From Parelaphostrongylus tenuis (Eukaryota > Nematoda > Chromadorea > Rhabditida > Metastrongylidae), in contig JAHQIW010003705.1 of NCBI GenBank assembly GCA_019055375.1, forward strand, positions 1-64,000: a DNA stretch of 64,000 bases, written 5' to 3'. Made by a program: the position numbers and the translations under genes. Positions 36,201 through 46,999 of this stretch are shown here, one piece after another. Each line of letters starts with the position of its first letter. The first letter of the stretch is position 1. Below the pieces are notes generated by a model that had not been told where the DNA came from, ran no database searches, and saw only the letters and a program-made list of their open reading frames with translations.

Positions 36201-37616
36201 TCGTTTTTCGTCTTCTTCTTGAACGTCATAAAATACTATTAGAGCAAGTCTCTTTGCAGTCTCGGCGATAGCCTAGCTCTATAATTGCATAAGGCGTTGA
36301 TGTTGACTACTGGTGAGAGTTGGGAAGTAGAGTTTGGATCCACGCGCGCCGTGACAATCATCACAAGCACTCGGCCACAGAGCCTCCTCAGTGACAATTA
36401 AATATTTATTGCTGATAACGTCCTCTTAGAATTTGAATTCATCAAATAAATTCCTATATTTCCATCGCATAGCGCGCGGCAATCGTTGGACATATATGCT
36501 TCACGCGGTTACCATGGGGGTAAATAGATTTATCATGACAGTAATACTGAGCTAGAGCATAACTTGAAAGTAAGACGGAAAATAAGGTTTTTATGAATAC
36601 CATGACTTCATAGATTATGTGAACTTATCATTTGTAGGCACTAATATTTGTAGCACATCATTTTAGCCACGAGTTATACGGAGAAAAATGTCAAGCACAA
36701 CGGTTAACATTTGGTATTGAGTTTTTCAAAGCAACGGGAAGTATAATGTAGCATCGGAGATTTTGATGATACGCTTTTCTGCATTAATGTCTACTCCGTA
36801 TGATGGGGAACAATTTCATTTTTCAATATATTGAACAATTCGATGTAGCAAGTAATTACAACTCTCTAACATATTTATCTAAGGAACTTTTAGCACTTTG
36901 ACAAGCGAGAAATTATGCTTCTTGTGAATAAGTTCCAAGAAACAATTTTTTTATAGTTTCTAATTCCCGTTTTGGCAATTTGGAGAATCTGGAAGGTTCC
37001 CTGCGAAGTTTACCCTTGAAACCTATTAAGATATTACAATTTTTATTACACTCTACGAGAACACGTCAGAGATTACAACAGAAATCAGAGTGGTCTACTA
37101 CAAACATTTCAGTGAGGGTCATAATCGTCTTGCTCAAATAGAGCGAGTTTCACCATTTGGCAAGTATGCTGATGTTCTTGGTGGTGAAAATATCAAAGAT
37201 CCCTTTATTTACTTTCGTATTGTTTGTATTTTAACTTGGCATCTTTTCAAATACACTCTCAATGAGCATAGTGACAGTTATCGTTGATAGTGCATTGCAA
37301 CCTTGTTAGAGGTGATCCAAACGCTTCATATTCACTGTGAACGTCAAATGAATTATGATGAGACCGTTTTTGAACGATTCGACATCGCTGTAAAGCGACC
37401 AGTTGGTATAACTCTACCACCCGCACAAGTACATCCAAATATAACCCGTTGTAGGCATTTCTGTTAGTTTATGTAAGAGAAAAATAGCACCTCAGAATGT
37501 TTGCCATAAACCAGTAAATTTACCTTTTGATGGGATACGTCCTTGTCCGGGTCGGTGCTGTGATGAGAGGCCAAGGTGTGCAGGGACAATACGGACAGTA
37601 TCACCAAAACCTTCAT
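32594..37616 (-). CDS. calu-1: Calumenin (CREC family), ER luminal EF-hand protein, last exon missing
   Basis: Nine exons in perfect phase: 37,524-37,616 (ATG), 34,716-34,819, 34,260-34,346, 34,109-34,195, 33,566-33,649, 33,355-33,460, 32,951-33,055, 32,793-32,870 and 32,594-32,683. They encode 278 residues: a signal peptide ([17 protein letters not shown]), the CREC motif [19 protein letters not shown], then EF hands [36 protein letters not shown] and [12 protein letters not shown], and the conserved [17 protein letters not shown]. Calumenins bind Ca2+ with low affinity in the secretory pathway; the worm protein affects cuticle and body size. The expected final exon (last EF loop, [12 protein letters not shown] motif and an HDEL/HDEF retention signal) is not found before the next gene. 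An acceptor (TTTTTTTGCAG) 16 bases upstream of the ATG suggests trans-splicing. Confidence 0.92.
33155..33270. repeat. (TA/TATG)n microsatellite in a calumenin intron
   Basis: Tandem TATA/CATA/TATG units with an adjoining ACACA-rich tract lie about 90 bases downstream of the exon ending at 33,355. ORFs through it (poly-Ile/Tyr) are artefacts. Confidence 0.8.
37031..37467 (+). CDS. Two exons of an unrecognised protein, antisense to calumenin intron 1
   Basis: Exon 37,031-37,216 reads [13 protein letters not shown].., [20 protein letters not shown], then [19 protein letters not shown] short intron (acceptor GTTGATAG) leads in phase to 37,291 ([15 protein letters not shown]). A single missing base after that lets the frame continue as [16 protein letters not shown].., [20 protein letters not shown] donor GTTAGT follows, so more exons may lie downstream. 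The low-complexity-free sequence, balanced composition and splice sites argue for a conserved protein, but I do not recognise the family. The break and missing ends mean it may be a gene fragment or pseudogene. It ends 57 bases from the start-codon exon of calumenin on the other strand. Confidence 0.5.
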
Positions 37617-38689
37617 GATCAAACTGAGAAATTGTCTGCAAAAAAAGCTCACATAACTACAGCAGTTTAAATCAATGAATAAATCAATGATTAGGAAAGA
37701 ATCTTATTGCCACGAATCGAATGAAACCTTCAGAAAGAAGGCGATAATTTCGCAACTTAATCGCAGATAGCTGAGGCGAGTATCAAAGAGGAAACGCTAG
37801 ATATCGAAGCCTTTCGTCTATCCTGAATCGATTTGCTGCTTCCTTATGTCACCGTGTCGCAGATGAAACATAAACAAAAGCACAAGCGTATGAATATCAC
37901 TAATATTGATTTCTTCAAAAGTAGTTCTACTGCCTTTAAATGATCACCAACAGCGATATGAGGATTCATTCATAGAGGTGTAAAAAGCTGAATGTGCAAA
38001 AGAGAGAAATGGTTTGTTGAAATGCGGCAATGATATCTGGAGCCAATTTTCTCAATATGAATTTCAAACCTAGAGCTATAGTCTGAATGATTTTTCGTCT
38101 TCTCAGTAACTTTTCTAGATGAATTTCCTGTGTATTTTTCACATTTGGGGTTATCCAAAGCTCATGTCATGGCTCCAACAACAGCTAAGATATTGTTAGA
38201 GGGTGTGCTTTTATGACTGAGTTAGACCCAATCGCTACCAGATGTATATCCATTTCCAAGTCGTTCTCGATATTTACGAAGATTTCTTCGACTATGTTTT
38301 CATTAGGGTTCGATTAAACGTCGATAAAAACAAAGGTAATTTAAGTTTAAGGGAGCTTAGAAAAGGCTGACGCAGTGGTGTTGCCACAAATATTGCAGAA
38401 CATCCTGCAAATGGAGCAGGAGATGTAATCTGTCAGAGATTCATGTTCATAGATGCATTTAGTGCCTAGACTTTGACAAGTAACTCGACAATACTGCGCA
38501 TACGTAAGTCAGAAGAAAAAGGTATGGTGGTGTGGATAGATAGCCCTGTAGATAAATGCTATCAGTACGAGTTACCTATATTGTAGGGATCGGTTTTAAT
38601 TTTGTGCTATGAAACCGAAAATGGGTGGGCAATATATTATTGAATTAAGGGACATTTGATAGAGAGATGCAATGAAAGAATGAAAGAAT

Positions 38690-38936
38690 GTTAGCGGGCT
38701 GAACGACGATCGGCCTGGCCTCGGAGGAGGGGCGAGAGAGTGTGACATGACGGAACGGGTCGGCGAGCGTATCGACGTCCGATCGCAACCGACGAGTATC
38801 CCGGGAAGAAAAAGCCAAGGGAGGGCCAGCGGGGTCGGGCCGGCCTCGTTCGCCGAAAACTATGTCGCAGTCGCAGCAGGTGAATGGGGGAGACCGGACG
38901 GGGACGCGTCCTCCTGCATGCGTATGGAGAACTGTG
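38690..38936 (+). promoter_or_regulatory. GC-rich island with a probable first exon
   Basis: About 250 bases are strikingly GC- and CpG-rich (CGGCCTGGCCTCGG, CGAGCGTATCGACGTCCG) in otherwise AT-rich DNA. An ATG at 38,862 opens 25 codons (MSQSQQVNGG..WRTV) that end exactly at a donor GTAATC at 38,937. This looks like a CpG-like promoter plus first coding exon of a + strand gene. It could also serve calumenin on the minus strand, whose start lies 1.2 kb away. Confidence 0.4.
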
Positions 38937-39251
38937 GTAATCGCCTAGACGTTGGATATTGTATGCCTGCAAAACTGGTTATATTACCTAAATCACAGTC
39001 CCGACATCTTCGATGTTCTATTTCGTCTTAAATCCTATTAAAGAGTCCCCCTAAACAGCTTCAATTTGACTTGGACATTGATTCGTTTATAAAAATCTTA
39101 TGCAGAGTTATAAAAATCTTATGCAGAGGTCTTAACGTATTGCTCTAAAGAGCAATAATTCAGAAATTGCTAATTCTTTAGAGCTTGGAAAACGTTTCAA
39201 TTGGGCCATTTTTTATACGACCCATTTTCACATATATTGTACCTATTACAG

Positions 39252-39395
39252 CCCATCAGCATATATCTTCCACAAAGTCTCCAGAATCACGTGTGGATCT
39301 GGTTATCTTTAAGGATTTTTGGCTTTACGAACGATGTCGAGTGCTGTCTTGGTGAATTCTCCCCCTACAAGGGCCGATTTTGGGATATCCGAGCC
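39252..39395 (+). CDS. Candidate second exon of the gene starting at 38,862
   Basis: Between an acceptor CCTATTACAG and a donor GTAAGTC, one frame is open for 48 codons (PISIYLPQSL... FSPYKGRFWDIRA) and is phase 0 at both ends, compatible with the exon ending at 38,936. Another frame also looks protein-like over its first two thirds, so the choice of frame is unsure. No family is recognised and no third exon was found. Confidence 0.25.
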
Positions 39396-39709
39396 GTAAG
39401 TCAAACCACTGCCTTAGTCGTATCAAACGGTTTCACCATCACTCTAATCGATTAACTTCTAAGGTAGGCGTTGTACATGAAAGCAGGTCAAAATAATCCA
39501 CACTAGAAGAAAACGATAGAATCTTGAATTGTTTGTTCCATAAAAGTAGCAGTTTTTGATTGTTTAGTTCAGTTAAATTTTACTGAAAATATGCTGCAGT
39601 GCATTACACTTCTGAGCGGAAAAGGATGATTTTTTGTATTTGTATTACACGACCTAAGGTAATGTTGTGTAGATATAAGCAGACTCAACATTTGACTCGT
39701 TATTCGCAC

Positions 39710-39792
39710 CTTTATTCCAATGTCATCGGATTCTACGTATAATGTCGCCTTCTGTTTGAGGGCACGATCTTTCCCATAAATGTTGCTTAATG
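39710..39792 (-). CDS. Orphan minus-strand exon
   Basis: The minus strand has an open segment NIYGKDRALKQKATLYVE followed by SDDIGIK and a donor GTGCGAA, preceded by an acceptor-like CTAG. Its composition is typical of a folded protein. No partner exon was identified nearby. It may be an isolated exon of a gene whose other parts are lost or too diverged to see. Confidence 0.25.
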
Positions 39793-41877
39793 CTAGTCGA
39801 GTCGATTAAACCCGAGAACCTGAGATAACTGTACTAGGGAGTCTCTAGTCTTCATCATAGGCAAAGAGATTTTTTGCGAAGTGGAGAAAGCAGAATCTAG
39901 GCGAATGTGGTAGCGGTTCACCGACTCCGGAAGGATTGGAGGCCTTTTCGCAACGGAGTGGAGGTGAACCAGACCCTGTTCATGCTGAAAGAGCATCGCT
40001 GAAACTACGCTTTCCGTCCCCGATTCAGTAATATGTATCATTTAATCATTATTGCAGAGTTGAAAAATGACGTGCTATTCTTGATTGTCTTTTTATTTAT
40101 TGTAATATCTTGATCTATGAATCTTCACTAATCATCAATGGTCCTAACATAAATCAACACAAAACAGGTTTGCGAGAAAATTAAAAGTTTTACGAAACAT
40201 GGAAGCTAAAACATGCGGTTCAATATGTGCCACGTGATGACACATGAGCGCACTTAAACAATTGCTGTTTTGAGACATACGTCATAATGTCTAATGTTGC
40301 ACTTAGGAGCGAATTTCGATCACGGTAGCTTTCCTGTGGAATACGATGTGCATTGAAACCAATGCGCACCATTCACTTTCTCAGTATCGAAGATGGCCAC
40401 GGTTCTTCTAGTGTGTCTTGGATGTAAAATGAGAGCTATTCACGGATTGAGCTTCCTTTTCGTTGCGTGTTCTAGTACATTCCTCATGATTGCAAACAAC
40501 ACCTAGGTTTGAGTGTAGTGACAGAGAACGTGCACTCGAAGTTCACTGGCTTGTGCCACCCTCAGATGGGGCTTATCAAACTGCCAAGATTGACTTATTA
40601 TTGGATCGTTAGCCCTACTCTAGAGGCAAGGGACAGTGGTGGTTATTGATGCGGTGCATTAGGAAGCAAAATGATAAGGAAGGAGCTAAATCGATTCCCT
40701 CTCCCACATTCTCTTGCAATCAATCAAGGACCGGCTCAGAGAAGCATCTCGCAATCTTGAGGAACGCCTCAGATCGGCTACCCCAAGATTGCCAGAATCG
40801 TATTAGTCAGCGTTCTATGACGTTTCTAAAGAAAACGAAATCCTCAAGAGTTACAGAAGCAACATGTGGGGTATTCGAAGACCTCTGTGAAGAATGAATG
40901 CGAAGGAACGAATCGAATGCAAGAAGTACACGAATCCGAACAATAAATTCGATGACAAATCGTATAGTAATCGATATAAATTGAAAGAAAGGAAAATTAA
41001 TGGGTCCCTTCAGGAAAAGGTTTTTGCAAGCTACTAAATGCACAGAATGGCTTTCGTAGACCCGGAAATGTTTCAAAATCATACATGTTCTGCACTCTGC
41101 CTTTACACATCGAATGATATGAGAGCATGCTGCGATTTATGTAATGAGCAAGTATATTCAAGATTGTAGTGAGCTTTCTGATTTTGATTAATCAAATCAA
41201 GTCTACAAATGACGATGTAATTGAACAGGCAAATGTCACGATACGACAGAATACTTGTCACTACCACTGAAATCAAAAGATTAAAGGGTTGAAATGTTAT
41301 CGGAGGTCACCAATATATGGAGAACGCGCCGTGCATTTGACTTTCTGAACTATCACAGTGATGAGTGAATTCATGTCTGGTCTGTACCTCCGTGCTCACC
41401 AGTGTATCAACTCAGTGTTGTTATCTTCCCCAACGAGTTTGACACCAATATGTCCACCACAAAAAGATAGAAGGAGTGGTGTTTTGGGTGTGGGGGGTCA
41501 AGTCGAGACTATGCGTGTGTTGCAGAACACCTCTGGACACGGGCCGCAAGTATCTTGTGAATCATTCAAAAAACATATTTCCGCTCAAGTATTTTGGAAT
41601 TTTGAGTTTTGAACTAACTTGAAATTGGTCAAATTGTTTTCGGCGGTGACGGTATGTAGCAGTATTAGTAACTGAATAGATTTCAGCATCGTTACAGTGT
41701 TCTCGACGTGTCAAACAAAATGTGTGTGATGAATTGTTCAAGCTACAAGTAAAACGTACATCATCGCTTATGCATAATCTTCATAAGACGAACAAATGAT
41801 CCTCTCAATGAATAACACTGCTCAGATCATAGCCTATGATAAAATTGATCAAATGAAATTGTTTTTATTTGAAATGG

Positions 41878-41965
41878 GCGTCAGCAATGCAACGGGTTAG
41901 AGCACGCGCTACCAGAAAGAGTGAGATATGGGTTCGAGTCTCGATTGACGCGAAAGTTTTGCACA
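41878..41965 (+). repeat. tRNA-like element
   Basis: A 5' GCGTCAG pairs with 3' TTGACGC as a seven-pair acceptor stem. GGTTAGAGCACGCGCT resembles an A box and GGGTTCGAGTCTC a B box/T arm. The tail GTTTTGCACATCACTC links it to the short SINEs at 7.4-7.9 kb. No proper anticodon arm could be drawn, so it is not called as a tRNA gene. Confidence 0.45.
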
Positions 41966-41999
41966 TCACTCTGTTATAAAAATAGTGGACTCAGCTGGT

Positions 42000-43900
42000 A
42001 GCGAAAATTTATGATTGCCCAAACAACTTATACATCTATAAATGATCATAATATATTTGTATGAGTAACACGTTTTGGAGTGTATCAAATAGACCAGCTA
42101 ATGAAAGCTTCTGCGACAATTTAACAACAGCAGCGATTAGTTTTTTGTGTGTAATTTATATGATTATTCAGTTTGGTTGGCAGTTTTGTTATGTTATTTG
42201 TTCTCTGTCTTCCAAGCTTCATAACATGAAGTGTTCCAGCTAATTGTCTCTGACAGAAAAAATAAACAAATGTGAAAATAGAAACATATTACACCGAGCG
42301 TAGATTGTGGTATCACATAAGCTGCTGACATACTGTTGTGACATGCCAAGCGAGAGATGATATCAAGTGTTCATTTGATGAGAAATCAGCAGTACTCCTT
42401 TTTTTCCTTCTTTAGTGGTTCATTCAGAGACAGGCTAAAAGTTTACTCTTTTTCATTACAAACTTTGCTAAGTTCTTTGATCTTTCTTGTATTCTATTTC
42501 TATACAAAGGTTTCAGATCCATTTTTTTCTATTAAGCACTTCGCTTTCATTTGGACTCACTTTTGATTCAAAGGATCGGATTTCAGTTGAAAAAAGTAAA
42601 CTTGGAATTTTCTCACTACGAAGTGGAAAACTGATGTGAAGCCATCAAAGCTTATCTTGAGAGTGACATTAGATTGACAGAAAGAACGGCGTTATCAGGC
42701 CTGCTCTGCGTTGTCTTCTTGTAAAGAACAAAGCAATCGGCTTCTTCATTGTATGTGACACGAGACCAAAAATATGTTTCAGTACATTAATTGGGTGACT
42801 GACGTCTTTCTACATATGTTTGGGCAACGATGAGACATGGAAACACTTTTCAAGAACAAGTTTACATCAATTTGTAGTTATGATAACTTTTCACTGCTTG
42901 GAACGTGAACTTACTCACAGCTCTTTGAAGCCCGCCGAATTCATTTGAGCGGAGAGCTTCCATCAAAAAGTCTAGAAAAAGCGTGAAACAATGTGGGTGG
43001 TTTTAGAACTGTAGGGATTACCATATCGTACAACAACAACATCGTCGAAGTAGCAGTGTAGAAGATGAAAGAATTCGGATGAAAATCGTTCTCACCAAGT
43101 ATGCCTTTTAAAAAAATCAAGGCTTACAAAACTGCAAAGTCTGTCCATATTGGAAAGAATGATTTTGTTTTTCGCTGCCAATACCTTTCAATGCTAAATT
43201 CGCAAAATCCTACTATGGGGTTTTTTCCGAAGCACACTATTCTAAGGTTATGGAAGATGGCACGGTTTCTCTAAAGTTAATTTACGTTAACATATCCTCA
43301 GCACATACACTTCAAATTCAATGATATTTGTTAGAGTGTACGATGCAATGGAATGAAATGTGTGTGCTAATTTCAACATATTTTCCTTCCGACTAATTAT
43401 TTTTCCGCACAGCACTTTTGGGCGTTATTCATAGAGTCGACAACCAATATATTTCAGGTAGTTGTGAGGGTGCCCATCCTGAAACGATACTCCCTACACC
43501 TAATAAATCACAAGAGAAGCTGTATTATGGATAAGTTTGTTTTGTGACAAGGATTTCTGATCTTAAATGAAGTGTCCATCGCATACTGTTCTAATTAAGG
43601 AGGTTTCAGAGGTGCTATAATTTGAGTGCGTTTATTCACATTTTGATTTTACGAAGAATTTTTGTAAAATACGGTGAGTACGACACTATCTGGTCATTTG
43701 AGCCCCCGAAAAGCTTTCCCTGATTGTAGCGTTAAACAGATTGCGCTAGGGGTAGCGTCATTTGTTGTGGATATTATAACAATCCCTCTATTATATTTCC
43801 ATCCCAGCAATATTACACTACTGGAATTTTGGTAAGATTTCAGATATCTCTGTTTGATATCGGGTGAATAACTGTGCTTAAATAGTTCTTTCGTGTTCTT
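42000..43900. other. Gene-poor stretch, nothing supported
   Basis: AT-rich sequence with no splice-supported coding signal on either strand and no repeat that I could pair with another copy. Confidence 0.35.
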
Positions 43901-43924
43901 CCAACATTTACCAGCCAGAATAAA

Positions 43925-44225
43925 GGATAAGGATTAAAGCTCTGGGCGTTGATTATTCCTAAAGGATGCGTCATGCATTCGTCTTCAATTCTTAACTTCG
44001 TTTGAGGTGACTGAATGCATATCTGGTCTTTACAATGACCCGCGGTGGCCTCTCGCTGAACCGAGTCAGTGCTGCTTATCCTCTCAGATAAGTCTGAGAC
44101 CTGACACTAATTTACCGACCCCGGAGGGATGGAGGACTTGGTGAGTCATGAGCGCGAGATCGGACCATTGACCTCTGCGCGACGCAGAGCGCCCCTAACC
44201 ACTGCCCCAGTCAGGAAAGTTTCTT
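43925..44225 (-). repeat. tRNA-related SINE, family S, nearly full length
   Basis: In minus orientation it holds the whole block order: CCCCTAACCACTG (complement of the A box) at the right, ACCGACCCCGGAGGGATGG, AGTCAGTGCTGC, GACTGAATGCATATCTGG and, at the left, GGATGCGTCATGCATTCG. It is the best copy for building a consensus. Confidence 0.65.
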
Positions 44226-44384
44226 TAATTTGGAGTAGAGCAGCAGCAGAGCTGAAAAAGCATTTGTTTACAATAACTGGTGCAAAGATGTTTAGAGACA
44301 CGCACTGCCCAGTAGTTTTAGGTGCCCTGCAACTCACGCGTGTTCGTTGGTTTGATCTAGTGTCTCAGGCTCGATTTAAGACTC

Positions 44385-44560
44385 ATTTCGGAGGATAACA
44401 CCCACTGACCTGCTATGTGAGCTTATCGCCGTGGGTTATTGTAAAAGCCAGATATGCATTCAATTACTTCTAAAGTTGTGATGAAGTCGAATGCATGACG
44501 CATCTTCCGCTAATTTCAAGATGCGGAGACCTTTGCCTTTTTTCAGCGGATGCCTTCTTT
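44385..44560 (+). repeat. SINE family S, 3' part
   Basis: AAAAGCCAGATATGCATTCAATTAC and GTCGAATGCATGACGCATC match the body and end of the family. It lies 160 bases from the minus-oriented copy, giving an inverted pair. Confidence 0.55.
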
Positions 44561-45439
44561 GATCAACCAAATCTTTATAACTTCTTTCACTAGCAATTGT
44601 CATTTGTCGATTATTCCGCATCGGGCTACTCAATGAAACAGTGCGTCTATGCGCTTCTAGTGCAGATCTCTAATATCTCAATCCTATTTTTGAGCTATTC
44701 ATGTAGAATATACCACTAGGTTGCCACTACTCCATTAAATGACATGAGGACCTCGTTAATTTATACCTGTTCTCTCTGCCTACAAATGTTTTTATCACTT
44801 CTGTTGACCATAACAAAAACTCTATTCGTCCTTGAATAATATTTCCACAATATTTTGCATTGCCGGTCGTTGAAGATGCAAGAAAAACTCTTCATGTCAG
44901 GAAAGTTTTACTACTTTGGATCCATGAGAACCAAGACCAAAACGAGGACGACTGTTCCAACAATCTCTTAGCTTTGGTAAGTATATAACCTCCGTAAGGA
45001 AGCAGAGACCTACAAATCTCTTCTTTTTCTCAACAGTTGTTAATTCCCATAACTCATCCTTCTCATTTCCTAATCCCATGGCCTTTCCCTTATGCAGGGC
45101 TCACAATACCGGCCATAAACAACCAAAAAATCCTTTGCCTATGTCTATTCTACTCAACAACCGTAACATCATTACCAATTTATCACCATCACCTTCATCT
45201 TTATACTTCAATTCACTTCATCGAGACACGAACTATAATAGCGTCATCATCTTTTCCTTGTTTAACTTTGACAGAAAGCCATAAAAATCTAAGCTCAGTT
45301 CACATGCCCCTGAAATAAGTCAAACCTATCAAATTACTATGTCTTCTCATAAGATTGGCACTAGAGCAATAAACATCGAGTTTATGAACCAAAGTAATTG
45401 GAATTGAATTGCTTTAGGTTAATACAATGAATTCCGATT

Positions 45440-45640
45440 TAATGGGGTTTGTTGCCAGCCGAAGAGACGATCAATGCCAAGTGCGCTACTGTGAGCACCT
45501 GCACCGCTGGAATCGGACCCTGTTACGTCGACGTCGCCGCAAACTCATTCTGCTTCAAGACGACACAAGGCTGCATGTCCCAAATTGGCAAAGAGGAAGT
45601 TGACCGAACTGAGCTAAGAGTTGCTAGATCATCGGTTGTA
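45440..45640 (+). mobile_element. Mariner transposase catalytic-domain fragment
   Basis: One frame reads CQVRYCEHLHRWNRTLLRRR and KLILLQDDTRLHV, the segment around the second catalytic aspartate of mariner (family form LLHDNARPHV). It stops soon after. No inverted ends were found nearby. Confidence 0.65.
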
Positions 45641-46296
45641 CAGTGCTTATTGCCTTCTGGCTATCAGCTCTTCCAGTCACTAGAGTACCTCTTGAGCAAG
45701 AAGTTGTAAGACATCAATCATTTGTGTCGAGTAGTGACAACTTTCTTCAAATCTAAAGGTGACAAGTTCTACGAGCGCGGTACATTTTTTGCCTGATAGA
45801 TGGCAGAAATGTGTTCAGGCTGATGGCGCATATTTCGAAGAGCGTTGTTAAGCAATTTTGATCAGTTCAGGTTGATAGATTTAGTACTCATTACTCCAGT
45901 GCCAGAACTTATAGGAAGGCTCAATAGATTTTCTCAGCAGTCGCAAATTATTCCTTCATTCCGACGCTGATAAATTTGCCATTGAACAAAATAGGCAAAT
46001 ATGATGGTTACAAAAAAGTCGCCGTAGTATATTTCGCTTTCAGGTTTTCAACTCTTTGTAGGCGGTGTGATCATTTTTAACCCTTAACTTTTCAAAAGCT
46101 TTTTCAGCAGGTCAGAGCTTCTCTAATGAAAATTCGATAGTTATTTGAAAGCATAAATCTCGATGATTCCAACAATGTGCTTGCTCTTTGAAGCGTCTTC
46201 CTTAGTGCTCTGTAGCAACGAAAATAATATTGTGTTCACAATCGCAGCTCTGTATTTGCCGGCAAGGATCTGTGGATCGTTTTTATTAGACTACAT

Positions 46297-46631
46297 TCAT
46301 TCGATAACACAGTCTTTCGATTGCAAATGGCCTAATAATATATTTTGCAATTCTTCAGCTGAAGATGACTTCAATATGGTTTGGTGAATTGTTTCATAGT
46401 CACATCCACGAGGTAAGTTTAGTTTTAGAGTGTGCAAGGATCCATAGAAGAACTTAAACATGCGCAAAAATGTGTAGGAGACCCTATTAAAAGGCGTAAC
46501 GTGAGCGGTAGAGTAGTCACCTTCAATGCAAGCACAGTGAACACTATGCGACGAGTACAATACACAGGTGCGCGACGAAAAACTAAGCATAGCTCCATTT
46601 GGATTATATGTCAAAATTAAGTGCAATTGAC

Positions 46632-46669
<38 letters not shown>

Positions 46670-46811
46670 CTGGATAGAGATTATCACAGATGACACCATT
46701 CGGATACCCCCAAATTAACACGAATATTTCTTCTGGTGTAAAATCGGCTTTGAAAAACGCTCTAAGAGCTTCGCCAGAGCAGGAAACCCTTATAACTACG
46801 CTGAACGCCAT
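46297..46811 (-). other. Open minus-strand stretches of uncertain coding status
   Basis: Two open segments (MAFSVVIRVSCSGEALRAFF.. at 46,811 downward, and ..LPRGCDYETIHQTILKSSSA.. ending at 46,297) are separated by a (TA)n microsatellite at 46,626-46,670. Both have fair composition but no firm splice connection. They could be a short gene or chance frames. Confidence 0.2.
46626..46670. repeat. (TA)n microsatellite
   Basis: Runs of TATATA and CATATA. Confidence 0.8.
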
Positions 46812-46999
46812 CGGCTGTCTCGTAAGATTTCTTTCACCTTTCTAATCTATTTGAAAAAAAAAATAATGCCTTGCTCAAAAATTAACATTGAAACTCACCA
46901 ATTCCACAGTTCCTCTGAGTTGCTTCGGAAGCAGTATTTCTTGACAGAATTCTGACACAAAGCAAAACGATATTATTTTATAGCTTTAGGAGTCTTGTT

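Noticed and set aside
41878..41965. A functional tRNA gene
   Set aside because: Acceptor and T arm are tRNA-like, but no good anticodon arm could be drawn and the attached tail links it to SINE copies.
45037..45318. 93-codon + frame rich in Ile, His and Thr
   Set aside because: Composition reflects AT-rich repetitive DNA; no motif and a competing overlapping frame.
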